From: an uncultured Amylibacter sp.
GTDB lineage: Bacteria > Pseudomonadota > Alphaproteobacteria > Rhodobacterales > Rhodobacteraceae
Direction: 5' to 3'
DNA length: 64,000 nt
NCBI GenBank assembly: GCA_959347345.1
Contig: OY365738.1
Location: 186,001 to 250,000, forward strand
In this document: positions 1 to 9,934 of the stretch, one piece after another
Numbering within the stretch: position 1 is the first letter of the stretch
Layout of the letters: each line of letters starts with the position of its first letter
Made by a program: the position numbers and the translations under genes
Notes under the pieces: model-generated
What the model was told of the DNA's origin: nothing
The model's database searches: none
Seen by the model: only the letters and a program-made list of their open reading frames with translations

Positions 1-2355
1 CTTACTAACTTTACCCCAACCACTTTCCGTCTTAAAATTACTTTTGATGGGACGAGCGGGACGGTTCGGTCTTCGGGTGCCGATGATGTTACTGATACGG
101 ATAAGGGCGATTTTCAAGTTCTGAATAACGATGTAGCCTTTCGGTTTGCGGGTACTTTTAACGCGGCTGGCGTGATGACAGGGATTGTTGGGGTTCGTGC
201 TTTTAAGGATGCTACTGAGGGTGTATTCAATGGTTTGATTGGTGAAAAAGGCGCGCTTGGCGTATTCAAAGGCGGTACTGATACTAAAGGCTACGTTGGT
301 GGCTTTACCGCCCAGAATCCGAATTTTGGCGTACAGGGCGTAACCGCCGATTACAATCTTTGGCGGGTCAGCTTTAACAGCAGGGGTGTTAATCGGCGGG
401 TCTCTGACCCGACTATTCCGGGTGCAAAGCTGGCAAGCGCCCTGCAACCTCGGGGCGTCAATGTCAATCAATTCTTGGATGGTTCAACCCATTTTGTACA
501 GGGCGAGCTAAACGGGCTTAACCTAGCGGGTTCAAACTTGGTTACGGGCGTGGACTTTACCCCCACGGTGTTAAAGTTGGCGGATACAAATAGCGGTTTC
601 GCGCTTTGGCAAGGGAATATCAATGTCAGTGCCGTGCTCGCGGAGGACATGAATACCCAAGGCTATGTTGGGTTGCTCAACGGCACGGATGTTGGCGCAG
701 ACCCGCTTTCTTCGGGTCGCACCACCTATACTGGCAAAATACAGGCCTATGTCGGCAGTGCGCTATCGGATGTAACCGATTTCACTCTTAATATCAACTA
801 TGGTGCTAATAGAATTGACGCGGTCGCTGAATTGGAGGGGACACGATTCCAGTTTGATGGCGGATTTAACTTTCTGGGCGTTATCACTGGCGATGTTTTG
901 ATAGGGGAGGATGGTATTCAGGGCTCTTTCAACGGGTTGCTTGGGACAGATTCCGCAATCGGCGTGTTTAAAAATACCGCTACCCCTGGCAGTACGGGCG
1001 GGACGTTTATCGGCGGCTTTGTGGTCAGCGATAAATTTATCAATTCCCCAGATTGGGCGAAAAGCTTTGCCAGCGGTGGTGCGAACGTGGGGCAAGCTCT
1101 TTTGGAAGAGAATGGGCATTTGGGCGATAATGCGCAGGGTGCGGGGACGCACTTTATCAGGGCAACGGCTACGACTATCAGGGGTGCTACCCGCGCTTCG
1201 GTAAATCTGTTGCATTTAACTAGCGATAGTTCGGACGGCGGTGTGGCGTTTGTGCAAGAGCTTTCTGGTACGACGCATCAAGTCGGCTATGCAGGGTTGC
1301 TGAGTACGACGAATGTCGGGTTGCCGTTGGAAAATGACGACCTTAACGGGGTTTGGAATGGTGCTATTCAGGCGTATGTGGGCGAGACGCTGGCTAAATC
1401 TGGGTTTAATCTTACGGTTAATTATACGGATACGGACGTTGACGGGACTGTTACTTTAGGCGGTAAGGACTTCACGTTTGATGGTGATTTTACCGCTAAC
1501 GGCATTATATCTGGTGATGTTTCGGTTGCGGCGGAGAGTGGTGTTCAAGGCTCTTTCAACGGGTTAATCGGGGTGCTCGGCGCGGTTGGCGCGTTTAAGG
1601 ATAACGGTGGTACGGCGGGCAGGTTTGTCGGCGGGTTCGTTGTCACGCCCGTGCTTGATACCGATGGTACGGTGGATTTTGATGCTTGGGCGAATTCAGG
1701 TGTGGCTGATTTGAAGGATCAGGGATTTGCACGGGGGGGAGCAGGCAAGTCGACTGATACGTTCTTTATCAAGGCTTCTGCCACTGGTATTCAAGGAAAT
1801 GCTGTCGTTTTCAATAATCTGACATTGGGAAGCGACCTTGCCAGTGGCGGTGTAGTCTTTGGCAGAAGAACCGATCCAAATTCCGCAGCTAAGACATATT
1901 ATACTGGTTTGTTAAACGGTACGAGTGTCGGACGGCATATTGATAATGAAAATCTTAACGCGATTTGGAAGGGGAGAATCCGCTCCTATGTGAGTGATGG
2001 TACTAATTTAGGGGACGAGGTTGATTTTTACCTTGATGTTGAATTTGGCGCATCTGGTTTGACGGGGAATCAAGTTGGCAAGGTTCAATCTACATCGGCT
2101 GCTGGCGCGAAAGGGCCTGTTGCTTTGGGGAATGGGATAGGTACTATTCACATTAACGGTACCTTTAACGCGGCTGGTGTGATGTCGGGTGCTGCGACCC
2201 ACCTGCCTGTTGCGAATGGTGTTCCTGTTTCTAGCCCTGGCTTTTTCAATGGTATAATCGGCACAACGGCCGCGGTCGGCGTGTTCAAAGACAATGGTAG
2301 TGGCGGGCCAACAGATTCTTTCGCTGGCGGGTTCGTTGTTAAACCCACCGAATAA
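1..2355 (+). CDS. Repeat-built surface protein, C-terminal part (5' end outside window)
   Basis: The reading frame is open from base 1 with no stop before the TAA at 2353-2355, so the gene starts upstream of the window; the first internal ATG (172) lies inside a repeat and is not a credible start. The visible 784 residues contain four related modules, beginning near bases 151, 865, 1480 and 2155. Each runs as a G-x-F-x-x-x-G-x-(I/M)-(S/T)-G strand, then (S/F)FNGLIG, then G-A-(V/I)-G-(V/A)-F-K and a closing F-x-G-G-F-V-V strand. This resembles the small beta-barrel module of transferrin-binding-protein-B-like proteins and Slam-dependent surface proteins. The stretches between modules also repeat (THF(I/V), YxGLLNGTxVG, WxGxIxxYV). 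No cysteines or membrane helices are seen. A secreted or surface-anchored beta protein is inferred; the ligand is unknown. Confidence 0.7.
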   Translation, partial: LTNFTPTTFRLKITFDGTSGTVRSSGADDVTDTDKGDFQVLNNDVAFRFAGTFNAAGVMTGIVGVRAFKDATEGVFNGLIGEKGALGVFKGGTDTKGYVGGFTAQNPNFGVQGVTADYNLWRVSFNSRGVNRRVSDPTIPGAKLASALQPRGVNVNQFLDGSTHFVQGELNGLNLAGSNLVTGVDFTPTVLKLADTNSGFALWQGNINVSAVLAEDMNTQGYVGLLNGTDVGADPLSSGRTTYTGKIQAYVGSALSDVTDFTLNINYGANRIDAVAELEGTRFQFDGGFNFLGVITGDVLIGEDGIQGSFNGLLGTDSAIGVFKNTATPGSTGGTFIGGFVVSDKFINSPDWAKSFASGGANVGQALLEENGHLGDNAQGAGTHFIRATATTIRGATRASVNLLHLTSDSSDGGVAFVQELSGTTHQVGYAGLLSTTNVGLPLENDDLNGVWNGAIQAYVGETLAKSGFNLTVNYTDTDVDGTVTLGGKDFTFDGDFTANGIISGDVSVAAESGVQGSFNGLIGVLGAVGAFKDNGGTAGRFVGGFVVTPVLDTDGTVDFDAWANSGVADLKDQGFARGGAGKSTDTFFIKASATGIQGNAVVFNNLTLGSDLASGGVVFGRRTDPNSAAKTYYTGLLNGTSVGRHIDNENLNAIWKGRIRSYVSDGTNLGDEVDFYLDVEFGASGLTGNQVGKVQSTSAAGAKGPVALGNGIGTIHINGTFNAAGVMSGAATHLPVANGVPVSSPGFFNGIIGTTAAVGVFKDNGSGGPTDSFAGGFVVKPTE

Positions 2356-2438
2356 CCCGCGATTATTTAGGGGGTTGCTCTTATTGCCAAACTTCGCTAT
2401 AAGGCGGGGAATGATACAAACCCTTTGGAGTCTATAAC

Positions 2439-3140
2439 ATGAGCAATACCGAATCCTTTATTAATGAGGTCAGCGAATCCCTGCGCAAAGACCGCCTATA
2501 CGCTATTTACCGCCGTTGGGCGTGGGTTGGCGTGCTGGTTGTCGTGCTTATCGTGGTCGGCGCGATTGGGCTGGAATGGGTGCGGGCGCGAACTGCTGCC
2601 ACGCAACAGGCGGCGGGGGATGCGATATTTACCGCGTTGCGGGCGGATGCGCCCAGCGAATCAGCGCGTCTGTTGGGTGAGATTGATTTGGATAATGCAG
2701 AGGCGCGGGCGATGGTCGCGTTAAAACGCGCGGCGTTATTATTGGATAGTGGCGAGCGGGCGCAGGCGGTTGCCGTATTGGAAACCGTACGTGGTGAAAA
2801 CGATTATTCCGATACGTTCCGCGATTTGGCTGATTTGAAATCGTTGTTAATACAGGGTGCGGATTTGCCCGCCGATGACCGCAGGGCGCGGTTTGATGCT
2901 CTGGCTCGGAATGGGGGGGCGTTCCGCCTGTTGGCTATGGAGCAGTTGGCGTTATTATCCGCAGAAGCTGGCGATACGGGCGCGGCCTTGGCTGGAATGG
3001 TGAATTTGCTGGCGCAGGATGGAATATCAGAGGCTATGGGCAATCGGTTGCGCCAAACCATAGTTTCAATGGGCGGGGATGCGCCCGTGGTTGATACGGG
3101 TGCGGGTGCTGGTGCGGACACGGGTGCGGGCGTGCAATAA
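2439..3140 (+). CDS. Membrane-anchored YfgM/TPR-like protein
   Basis: A 233-residue protein with a short cytoplasmic N-terminus, one membrane helix at about residues 28-47, then a helical, alanine-rich region of tetratricopeptide type and a Gly/Ala/Thr/Asp-rich tail. GGAG lies about 10 bases before the ATG. It sits directly before bamB and der; a YfgM-like protein, BamB and Der are commonly neighbours in Proteobacteria. YfgM homologues are ancillary periplasmic chaperone-like partners of the Sec translocon; that role is inferred from family and position. The tail (GAGAGADTGAG) is low-complexity. Confidence 0.75.
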   Translation: MSNTESFINEVSESLRKDRLYAIYRRWAWVGVLVVVLIVVGAIGLEWVRARTAATQQAAGDAIFTALRADAPSESARLLGEIDLDNAEARAMVALKRAALLLDSGERAQAVAVLETVRGENDYSDTFRDLADLKSLLIQGADLPADDRRARFDALARNGGAFRLLAMEQLALLSAEAGDTGAALAGMVNLLAQDGISEAMGNRLRQTIVSMGGDAPVVDTGAGAGADTGAGVQ

Positions 3141-3186
3141 TGCACTTTGCGTGCGTAATTTTTAATTTGTTAGAAGGGTCTGGCGT

Positions 3187-4671
3187 GTGACGGGCTTTAT
3201 CGTAAAAGGCAGGGGGCGCGTGTCCTTGTTATGCTTGCTTGGCTGTATGGCGGTGGCGGGGCTGACCGCGTGCCAACCGAAACAAGAAATCCTAACAGGA
3301 ACGCGGATAGACGTCCGTAGTGTTTTGGAAACAACGGAAGTAGATGGTACGATTGAACCCAACGATGGCTCGGGCGTTGTTGATACTATCGCCACAGATA
3401 GCGAGGGTGAAACGCCCGCGGTGGTTCAGGCAGATCAAGCAGATCAAGACGTTCAAACCCTTGATGACACGATAGCACAGCTTGAACCGCTTGAGCCCGA
3501 AATAATCGTCCCCATCACCCTGCCCGAACAGACGCAAAACCTTAACTGGACGCAACGCGGGGGCAATGCCGCGCACTTCACCGCCCACGCCGCATTGGGC
3601 GATATGCCTGAGTTGGTCTGGTCTGAACCGATAGGGCTCGGCTCTACCAATCGCCTGCGTCTTTCTGCCGACCCGATTGTCACGGAAACCGCGATTTTCA
3701 CGCTGGATTCCATCGCGGTGCTCCGTGCCTTTGATTTGAACGGCGGGGCGTTATGGCGGCAGAGCCTTCTGCCACGGGATAATAGCGATAGCTTGGATAG
3801 GATTTCTGGCGGTGGGATTGCATTTGATAACGGACGGCTGGTGGTCACCACTGGCTATGGCGAGGTCATTGCCCTAACCGCCGATAGCGGGGATATTATC
3901 TGGCGGCATAAGCTATCCGCGCCCGCATCCCTGCCCGCCGTGCAGGGCGATTTTGCCGTGGTCATAGCGGGCAACCGTCAGGCGGTCGCGCTGGATATGG
4001 CACAAGGGCGAGTCGTTTGGCAACAAGAAACCGCACTGGAAACCAGTGGGCTGGTCGGCACAGGCACCCCCGCGATATTCGGCGATTTTGTCGTGTTGCC
4101 CTATGGCACGGGGACGGTCAGCCTCGCGTTGCTGGATAGCGGTATTTTGCTTTGGACACAGGCGTTAAGCGGGGTTCGGCTGGGCTCTGCCCGTGCGTTC
4201 ATTACGGCGGTTTCGGGCGATCCCGTGGTTGCCCGCGATGTTATTTATACGGGGACGCAGTCTGGCACGGCATCCGCGCTGGCGTTAAAAACCGGGGAGC
4301 GGCTGTGGGTCATTAACGACGGCGCGATTTCCCCGATTTTACCCGTGGATAATTCGGTTTTTATGCTCAGCGATGAAAACAAACTGGTGCGTAGGATGCG
4401 CGATAGCGGGGATTTGGTGTGGCAACGGCAACTGCCTCTTTACGCTGATACATTGAAAAAACGCGGTAATTATGCGCATTTTGGCCCCGTGCTGGCGGGC
4501 GGGCGGATTTATGTCGCGGGTAGTGATGGGCAACTGCGCGGGTTTGACCCTATGACGGGCGAGCTGGCGGTGTCTATCCATATTCCTATGGGGGCAGGGT
4601 CGTTTCCAGTCGTCGCGGGCGGGGTGTTGTATCTTGTGGCACAGGATGGGGTTTTGCTGGCTTTTCAATAG
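3187..4671 (+). CDS. bamB: Outer-membrane assembly lipoprotein BamB (PQQ-like beta-propeller)
   Basis: A 494-residue protein starting at GTG, with AGAAGG about 10 bases upstream. The signal peptide ends in a lipobox (LTAC, Cys about residue 29), predicting a lipoprotein. After an acidic linker rich in D, E, T and Q (about 45-120), the rest is a beta-propeller of repeats such as TADSGDIIWRHKL, DMAQGRVVWQQE and LKTGERLWVIND, the tryptophan-docking blades of the PQQ-like fold. BamB is the scaffold of the BAM complex that inserts beta-barrels into the outer membrane. It lies between the YfgM-like gene and der. The long acidic linker is longer than in enteric BamB. Confidence 0.85.
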   Translation: MTGFIVKGRGRVSLLCLLGCMAVAGLTACQPKQEILTGTRIDVRSVLETTEVDGTIEPNDGSGVVDTIATDSEGETPAVVQADQADQDVQTLDDTIAQLEPLEPEIIVPITLPEQTQNLNWTQRGGNAAHFTAHAALGDMPELVWSEPIGLGSTNRLRLSADPIVTETAIFTLDSIAVLRAFDLNGGALWRQSLLPRDNSDSLDRISGGGIAFDNGRLVVTTGYGEVIALTADSGDIIWRHKLSAPASLPAVQGDFAVVIAGNRQAVALDMAQGRVVWQQETALETSGLVGTGTPAIFGDFVVLPYGTGTVSLALLDSGILLWTQALSGVRLGSARAFITAVSGDPVVARDVIYTGTQSGTASALALKTGERLWVINDGAISPILPVDNSVFMLSDENKLVRRMRDSGDLVWQRQLPLYADTLKKRGNYAHFGPVLAGGRIYVAGSDGQLRGFDPMTGELAVSIHIPMGAGSFPVVAGGVLYLVAQDGVLLAFQ

Positions 4672-4699
4672 GTCGCACCCATAATAAAAAGGACAAATA

Positions 4700-6211
4700 A
4701 TGTCGTTCAGCGTGGCCTTAATTGGCCGCCCCAATGTGGGCAAATCCACTCTTTTCAATCGCTTGGTCGGTCGTCATTTGGCTCTGGTTGATGACCAACC
4801 AGGGGTTACGCGCGATTTGCGGGAGGGCGAAGCCCGCCTTATGGGGCTGTCGTTTCGCGTGATTGATACGGCGGGGCTGGAACGCGCCAAACCCGAAAGC
4901 ATGGCGGGGCGGATGCGTGCCTTTAGCCAACGGGCGATAGAATCCGCCGATGTGTGTTTGTTTATGGTTGATGGACGGGCGGGGCTGCTGCCCGATGATT
5001 ATCTGTTTGCCGATATGCTGCGCAAATCCGCCGCACGGGTGATTTTGGTTGTGAATAAGTGTGAGAGCAGGGCGGCGCAGGACGGCTTGTACGATGCGTA
5101 TTCGCTGGGTATGGGCGAGCCTGTGGCTCTGTCTGCCGAACACGCCCAGGGGCTGACCGATTTGTTTGATAGGCTGGTTGAGGTCGGTAAAGCCGTTGGC
5201 GAAGATATGACCATAGGTGCGGAGGATGACCTGCGGGCGGAGGGTTTTGAATACGAACCTTTGGTCGATTTGGATATTGAAGAGGATGATGAAACCGCGC
5301 TGGCGGAGGTGATAGCCGCCGACACGCGCCCCCGTCAAATCGCGATTATGGGTCGCCCGAACGCTGGTAAATCCACTCTGTTAAACAAAATCCTTGGCGA
5401 AGATAGGGTGCTGACCGGCCCCGAAGCAGGGCTAACCCGTGATGCGATTTCCGTGCAGTGCGATTGGAACGGGCAAGCGTTTCGGATTTGGGATACGGCG
5501 GGTTTGCGCAAACGGGCTAAGGTGAATGAAAAACTGGAACGTTTGGCGAATGCCGACGGCTTGCGGGCGGTAAAGTTTTCAGAGACGGTGATATTGTTAT
5601 TGGACGCGGAACGTGGATTTGAACAGCAGGATATTCGGCTGGCGGCCTTGGCAGAACGCGAAGGGCGGGGCATCGTTATTGCCGTTAATAAATGGGATTT
5701 GCAGAAGGATAAGGCGGCGCAGTTGCGCTATTTGCAAGAGGAATGCACGCGGTTATTACCGCAAATTCGCGGCGTGCCAGTGGTTGCGATTTCCGCGAAA
5801 ACGGGCAAGGGGTTGGATGCGTTGCATAAGGCTGTTGCGCGGGTTTATGAGATATGGAATAAGCGGATATCAACGGCTCGGCTGAATAACTGGCTGGGGG
5901 TGGTTTTCCAAAATCACCCGCCGCCCGCGCCGCAAGGTAAGCGGATTCGCTTGCGGTATATGACGCAGGTGAAGACTCGCCCGCCCGGGTTTGTGGTGAT
6001 GTGCTCGCATCCTGATGCTCTGGCGACGGATTATCGGCGGTATTTGGTGAATGGATTGCGGCGGGATATGGGGATGGAATGCGTGCCTGTGCGGTTGTTT
6101 GTGCGGAGTCAATCGGATAAAAATCCCTATAAGAATAAGAAGGTTCGGCATGGGACTAAGCTGGATAAACATCAGGATAAACGGATAAAGGCAAGACGGA
6201 GGGGGGATTAG
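4700..6211 (+). CDS. der: Ribosome-assembly GTPase Der (EngA)
   Basis: A 503-residue tandem GTPase. The first G domain has GRPNVGKS at residues 9-16, DTAGLE and NKCE; the second has GRPNAGKS at about 217-224, DTAGLRKR and NKWD. A C-terminal KH-like domain ends in a basic tail (KHQDKRIKARRRGD). Der acts in maturation of the 50S ribosomal subunit. AAGGAC precedes the ATG, 28 bases after bamB. The acidic linker between the G domains (about 172-212) is typical of the family. The TAG stop codon is already part of the heptamer array that follows, so the gene abuts the repeat without any spacer. Confidence 0.95.
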   Translation: MSFSVALIGRPNVGKSTLFNRLVGRHLALVDDQPGVTRDLREGEARLMGLSFRVIDTAGLERAKPESMAGRMRAFSQRAIESADVCLFMVDGRAGLLPDDYLFADMLRKSAARVILVVNKCESRAAQDGLYDAYSLGMGEPVALSAEHAQGLTDLFDRLVEVGKAVGEDMTIGAEDDLRAEGFEYEPLVDLDIEEDDETALAEVIAADTRPRQIAIMGRPNAGKSTLLNKILGEDRVLTGPEAGLTRDAISVQCDWNGQAFRIWDTAGLRKRAKVNEKLERLANADGLRAVKFSETVILLLDAERGFEQQDIRLAALAEREGRGIVIAVNKWDLQKDKAAQLRYLQEECTRLLPQIRGVPVVAISAKTGKGLDALHKAVARVYEIWNKRISTARLNNWLGVVFQNHPPPAPQGKRIRLRYMTQVKTRPPGFVVMCSHPDALATDYRRYLVNGLRRDMGMECVPVRLFVRSQSDKNPYKNKKVRHGTKLDKHQDKRIKARRRGD

Positions 6212-6268
6212 TTGTTAGTTATTAGTTATTAGTTATTAGTTATTAGTTATTAGTTATTAGTTATTAGT
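6208..6268. repeat. Heptamer array (TTAGTTA)n
   Basis: About eight tandem copies of TTAGTTA, one with G for A. It begins with the bases of the der stop codon and runs straight into a copy of the dispersed hairpin element. No inverted partner array is seen on the right side of this gap. Confidence 0.9.
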
Positions 6269-6496
6269 GATGCCCTTCGGGTCTTCGTCATCGCTACATA
6301 GGGCAGTTGAACCTGCCCGCAAATTAAAACAATGAATGCCGACCAGCCCCAAGCGAGGGGCGGGGCTTTTGTGCATATAGAGCTTTTACTTCGTAAAAGC
6401 CCATACACAAAAGCCTTTGGTTACAAGACGATAAGATTATCATAAATTTACTATCTGGAATAACAAGATTATAGAGTGGATTATTTGCAAAGAATC
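6269..6496 (+). repeat. Dispersed hairpin element, copy 1 (truncated)
   Basis: Left two thirds of the element found six more times in the window: the GCCCTTCGGG start, GACCAG...hairpin, the CTTTTGTG...CACAAAAG hairpin (inner stem GCTTTTAC/GTAAAAGC at 6382-6400), the block TTTGGTTACAAGACGATA and TCTGGAATAACAAGA. The GC-rich tail is missing. An 18-base palindrome GGGCAGTTGAACCTGCCC is inserted at 6301-6318. It lies between der and the kinase gene; nothing in it looks coding. Confidence 0.85.
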
Positions 6497-6540
6497 ATTT
6501 TTTATTAAAATCTTTAATAAATTTTAACCAATAGGCGTTT

Positions 6541-8355
6541 ATGCTTAAACCTATAACCGCATTTCACAAAGGGGGAACCACAGTGAAACAAGTCGTGAAA
6601 CCGACAGTGAAACCAACCAGCGACCGCATCAGCGTGTTGCCATACCTCGTCTTTGGCGGGTTTATCGCGGCGTTGCTATCCACCGCTATCTTCCTACCCG
6701 CGCCACTGAATTGGGCGTTGCCCCTAATCGCAATCATTTGTTTTTGCGCGGTTCTGGCGGGAATGTTGGGGCTGATTCGGAAGACCTCCACCGCCATCAA
6801 AACCGTTTTCAAACGCACACTATATCATGAGCGACCGCCCCACGCCGCCTTTACCCCCGCCTTATCGGACGTGGATTGTCTGCCCATCGCCCTGCTGTTT
6901 TTATCCAAAAACGGGTGCATTTTGCAAAGCAATACCGCCGCCAAACACCTGCTGGCTATAGACAATGACGATCCCATCCGCCTCAGCGATCTTGCCGATG
7001 ATCCGGGGCGTTCCATCGCGCAATGGCTGGATGCCGCGTTTCACAGCAAAGAGCCCACGAAACCCGAAATCGTTCGCGCCAAACGCCCTGATAAAGACCG
7101 TTTTGTCCAAATCGCCCTGCTGAAATCCAACATGCGGGGAGAGGCGGAATTGGTCGCCGTCCTAACCGATGCAACCCAGTTAAAAACATTGGAGGCGCAA
7201 TTCGTGCAAAGCCAGAAAATGCAAGCCATCGGGCATCTGGCGGGCGGAATTGCCCACGATTTCAATAACTTACTGACGGCCATCATCGGCTATTGCGATT
7301 TGTTAAAGGAACGTTATCAAAAGAAAGACGTTGAATACGGCGATTTGATGCAAATATCGCAAAATGCGAACCGCGCGGCGACCTTGGTGCGCCAGTTGCT
7401 GGCGTTCTCGCGCAAGCAGAATCTTGAGCCCAAACCCGTGACTGTTAATGAGGTTTTGTCCAACCATATCCATCTGCTCCATCGTCTGGTTGGGGAAACG
7501 ATAGAGATACGGCTGGATTATTCCAAAACCCTGCCCGATGCTTTCGTGGATGCTCAGCAGTTGGAACAAGTGATAATGAATCTGGTTGTGAATGCCCGCG
7601 ATGCGATGCCAAACGGCGGCCATATCTGGATGAAAACCCGTTGCGTGACCTATGAAAACAACACCAAACGCGATGATGTGGATATATTATCGGGGCAGTA
7701 TGTCGCGATAGAATTGACCGACGAAGGCACGGGTATGCCCAAACATGTCTGCGATAAAATCTTTGAACCCTTTTATACGACCAAGAAAACGGGCGAAGGC
7801 ACGGGGCTGGGGCTTTCCACCGCTTATGGTATTATCAAACAGACGGGCGGCTATATTTTCGTGGATAGCACGGTTGATCAAGGCACGACTTTTACCCTGC
7901 TTCTGCCCGTTGTGCAGGAAACCGCGATTGTCGATCCCGAACCGCCACCGCCCAAACCGCCTATGATATCGGCCTTGGCGCATAAATGCGTGCTGGTGGT
8001 GGAGGATGAGGATTCCGTGCGTGGGTTTGCCCTGCGCGCTTTGCGTAAGGAAGGGGTCAATATTTTGGAGGCTTCCAGCGGCGAATTGGCGGTTGAAATC
8101 GTGGAATCTGGGCAGCATAAAATTGATATTATCCTGTCCGATATTATTATGCCGGGGATGAATGGCCCCGAATGGATACAAAAAGCGCGCGCCGCCTGTG
8201 GCAACGCACATATTGTGTTCATTTCGGGCTATATCGGTGATATGTCTCAGAACGGCGCGGATCAGATAGAAAACGCGACCTTTATTCAAAAACCGTTTCA
8301 AATGGATGTTTTGGTTGAAAAACTAAATGATGTATTAAAGGGGGAATCGGAGTGA
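6541..8355 (+). CDS. cckA: CckA-like hybrid sensor histidine kinase
   Basis: A 604-residue protein: two membrane helices (about residues 30-50 and 59-80), a PAS-like segment (about 100-220), a HisKA dimerisation domain with phospho-acceptor His239 in AHDFNN, an HATPase_c domain with NARDAM and GEGTGLGLS, and a C-terminal receiver with VVEDED and phospho-acceptor Asp534 (LSDIIMPG). This domain order is that of CckA, which feeds phosphate through ChpT to CtrA in the alphaproteobacterial cell-cycle relay; function is assigned by architecture and similarity. The ATG at 6541 has a weak AGGCG before it; GTG at 6583, preceded by GGGGGAA, is an alternative start that would lose 14 residues. Confidence 0.8.
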   Translation: MLKPITAFHKGGTTVKQVVKPTVKPTSDRISVLPYLVFGGFIAALLSTAIFLPAPLNWALPLIAIICFCAVLAGMLGLIRKTSTAIKTVFKRTLYHERPPHAAFTPALSDVDCLPIALLFLSKNGCILQSNTAAKHLLAIDNDDPIRLSDLADDPGRSIAQWLDAAFHSKEPTKPEIVRAKRPDKDRFVQIALLKSNMRGEAELVAVLTDATQLKTLEAQFVQSQKMQAIGHLAGGIAHDFNNLLTAIIGYCDLLKERYQKKDVEYGDLMQISQNANRAATLVRQLLAFSRKQNLEPKPVTVNEVLSNHIHLLHRLVGETIEIRLDYSKTLPDAFVDAQQLEQVIMNLVVNARDAMPNGGHIWMKTRCVTYENNTKRDDVDILSGQYVAIELTDEGTGMPKHVCDKIFEPFYTTKKTGEGTGLGLSTAYGIIKQTGGYIFVDSTVDQGTTFTLLLPVVQETAIVDPEPPPPKPPMISALAHKCVLVVEDEDSVRGFALRALRKEGVNILEASSGELAVEIVESGQHKIDIILSDIIMPGMNGPEWIQKARAACGNAHIVFISGYIGDMSQNGADQIENATFIQKPFQMDVLVEKLNDVLKGESE

Positions 8356-8469
8356 TTTTCGGTTTTTCGCAGTTTTTTGCGTTTTTTCGCAATTTTTATT
8401 CAAAAAATTTACTTTTTGTAAAGAAATTGGGCGCAAAGATACAAAATAGTCTGGTTTTTGGCTTGCAAT

Positions 8470-8484
8470 GTTCGCATTTTGTTC
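8470..8484 (+). promoter_or_regulatory. LexA (SOS) box of recA
   Basis: GTTC-GCATTTT-GTTC, an exact match to the alphaproteobacterial LexA operator GTTC-N7-GTTC, 105 bases before the chosen recA start. It predicts LexA repression and DNA-damage induction of recA. Confidence 0.85.
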
Positions 8485-8588
8485 TTATAAGAGGGAACAG
8501 TGTCAGAAAGACGAAAAAATAACCGAAGGTCGCGGGGCAAAGAAATCCTTTTTTGCCTTGCTATTTTCAAACCAAAAGGGGAAAAGCG

Positions 8589-9785
8589 ATGGGTGTAGTA
8601 TTACTAGATAGAAACGACAAACAAAACATGGACAAGAAGAAAGCATTGGAATCGGCGTTAAGCCAGATTGAACGGCAGTTCGGCAAGGGCTCTATCATGA
8701 AAATGGGGCAGGAGGGCGCGAACTTGGATATAGAGGCGACGTCAACTGGCTCTATCGGGCTGGATGTTGCCTTGGGCATCGGCGGTCTGCCAAAGGGACG
8801 GGTGATTGAGATTTATGGGCCAGAGAGTTCAGGGAAAACCACTCTGACCCTGCACGCCATCGCCGAAGAGCAGAAAAAAGGTGGGATTTGCGCGTTTGTC
8901 GATGCGGAACACGCGTTGGATCCGCTTTATGCCAGCAAACTGGGGGTGAATGTCGATGAATTGCTGATTTCGCAACCAGACGCGGGCGAACAGGCGTTGG
9001 AAATCACCGATACTCTGGTGCGCTCTGGTGCCGTGTCTATTGTTGTGGTGGATAGTGTCGCCGCGCTGACCCCTCGGGCAGAGATGGAAGGCGATATGGG
9101 CGATCATCAGGTCGGGGCGCAGGCGCGATTGATGTCGCAAGCGATGCGTAAATTGGCGGGGTCTATCTCCAAATCCGGCTGTATGGTGATTTTTATCAAC
9201 CAGATTCGGATGAAAATTGGCGTTATGTTTGGCTCGCCAGAGACAACGTCTGGTGGCAACGCGTTAAAATTCTATGCTTCCGTGCGTTTGGATATCCGCC
9301 GTATTGGTGCGATAAAGGAACGAGAGGAGGTTGTCGGCAATGCTACACGGGTGAAAGTCGTTAAAAATAAGGTGGCTCCGCCGTTCAAACAGGTGGAATT
9401 TGACATTATGTATGGGCATGGGATTTCCAAAAATGGCGAATTGATTGACCTTGGCAATAAAATTGGCATTATTGAAAAAGCTGGTGCGTGGTATTCTTAT
9501 GGTGATTTGCGTATAGGGCAGGGGCGTGAGAATGCTAAGCAATATATGGCGGATAATCCGGATATCGCGTGGGAGGTAGAGGATAAAATCCGTGCGTCCT
9601 ATGGTCTGGAATTCCAAGCGCCAAAGCCTGATATGGCAAAAATCGCCGCCGATAAGGTAAAGGTAAAGGCAGAGGCGAGTGCGGCAACAGGAACCGATGG
9701 GGTTGTTGTTGAAGTGGCGGGTGCGGGTGCGGGTGCGCCAAAGGCGGAGTCGGATGCAAAATCTGATAAGACGACAGAGGCTTAA
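8589..9785 (+). CDS. recA: Recombinase RecA
   Basis: A 398-residue RecA: the N-terminal helix ([21 protein letters not shown]), Walker [10 protein letters not shown], Walker [10 protein letters not shown], the DNA-binding L1/L2 loops ([30 protein letters not shown]) and an Ala/Glu/Lys/Gly-rich C-terminal tail. It forms filaments on single-stranded DNA, drives strand exchange and activates LexA self-cleavage. The ATG at 8589 is chosen because AAAGGGG lies just upstream; the frame also opens at a TTG (8553) and has an internal ATG (8628). The upstream LexA box and the downstream terminator indicate a single-gene SOS-regulated unit. Confidence 0.95.
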   Translation: MGVVLLDRNDKQNMDKKKALESALSQIERQFGKGSIMKMGQEGANLDIEATSTGSIGLDVALGIGGLPKGRVIEIYGPESSGKTTLTLHAIAEEQKKGGICAFVDAEHALDPLYASKLGVNVDELLISQPDAGEQALEITDTLVRSGAVSIVVVDSVAALTPRAEMEGDMGDHQVGAQARLMSQAMRKLAGSISKSGCMVIFINQIRMKIGVMFGSPETTSGGNALKFYASVRLDIRRIGAIKEREEVVGNATRVKVVKNKVAPPFKQVEFDIMYGHGISKNGELIDLGNKIGIIEKAGAWYSYGDLRIGQGRENAKQYMADNPDIAWEVEDKIRASYGLEFQAPKPDMAKIAADKVKVKAEASAATGTDGVVVEVAGAGAGAPKAESDAKSDKTTEA

Positions 9786-9821
9786 TCGGTGTCTTGAACA
9801 CTTGATTTTTTAAAAATAATG

Positions 9822-9853
9822 AAAGAGCCCGCGCAAGTGGGCTCTTTTTTTAT
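9822..9853 (+). terminator. Rho-independent terminator after recA
   Basis: AAAGAGCCC and GGGCTCTTT arms around the loop GCGCAAGT, followed by a run of T. It lies 36 bases after the recA stop and closes the recA transcript before alaS. Confidence 0.9.
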
Positions 9854-9934
9854 AGCCTAATGGGGAAAGTTTTGCTATAAGACCATAAATAAAACCATAA
9901 AACAGCCATAAAACAGGCAAAACGCGGGACCCCC

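Noticed and set aside
6208..6268. Telomere-like repeat or chromosome end
   Set aside because: Heptamer arrays occur many times within continuous gene-dense sequence, so they are interspersed repeats, not ends.
7687..8301. 204-residue minus-strand frame inside the CckA-like gene
   Set aside because: Antisense to the ATPase and receiver domains, which are strongly supported.
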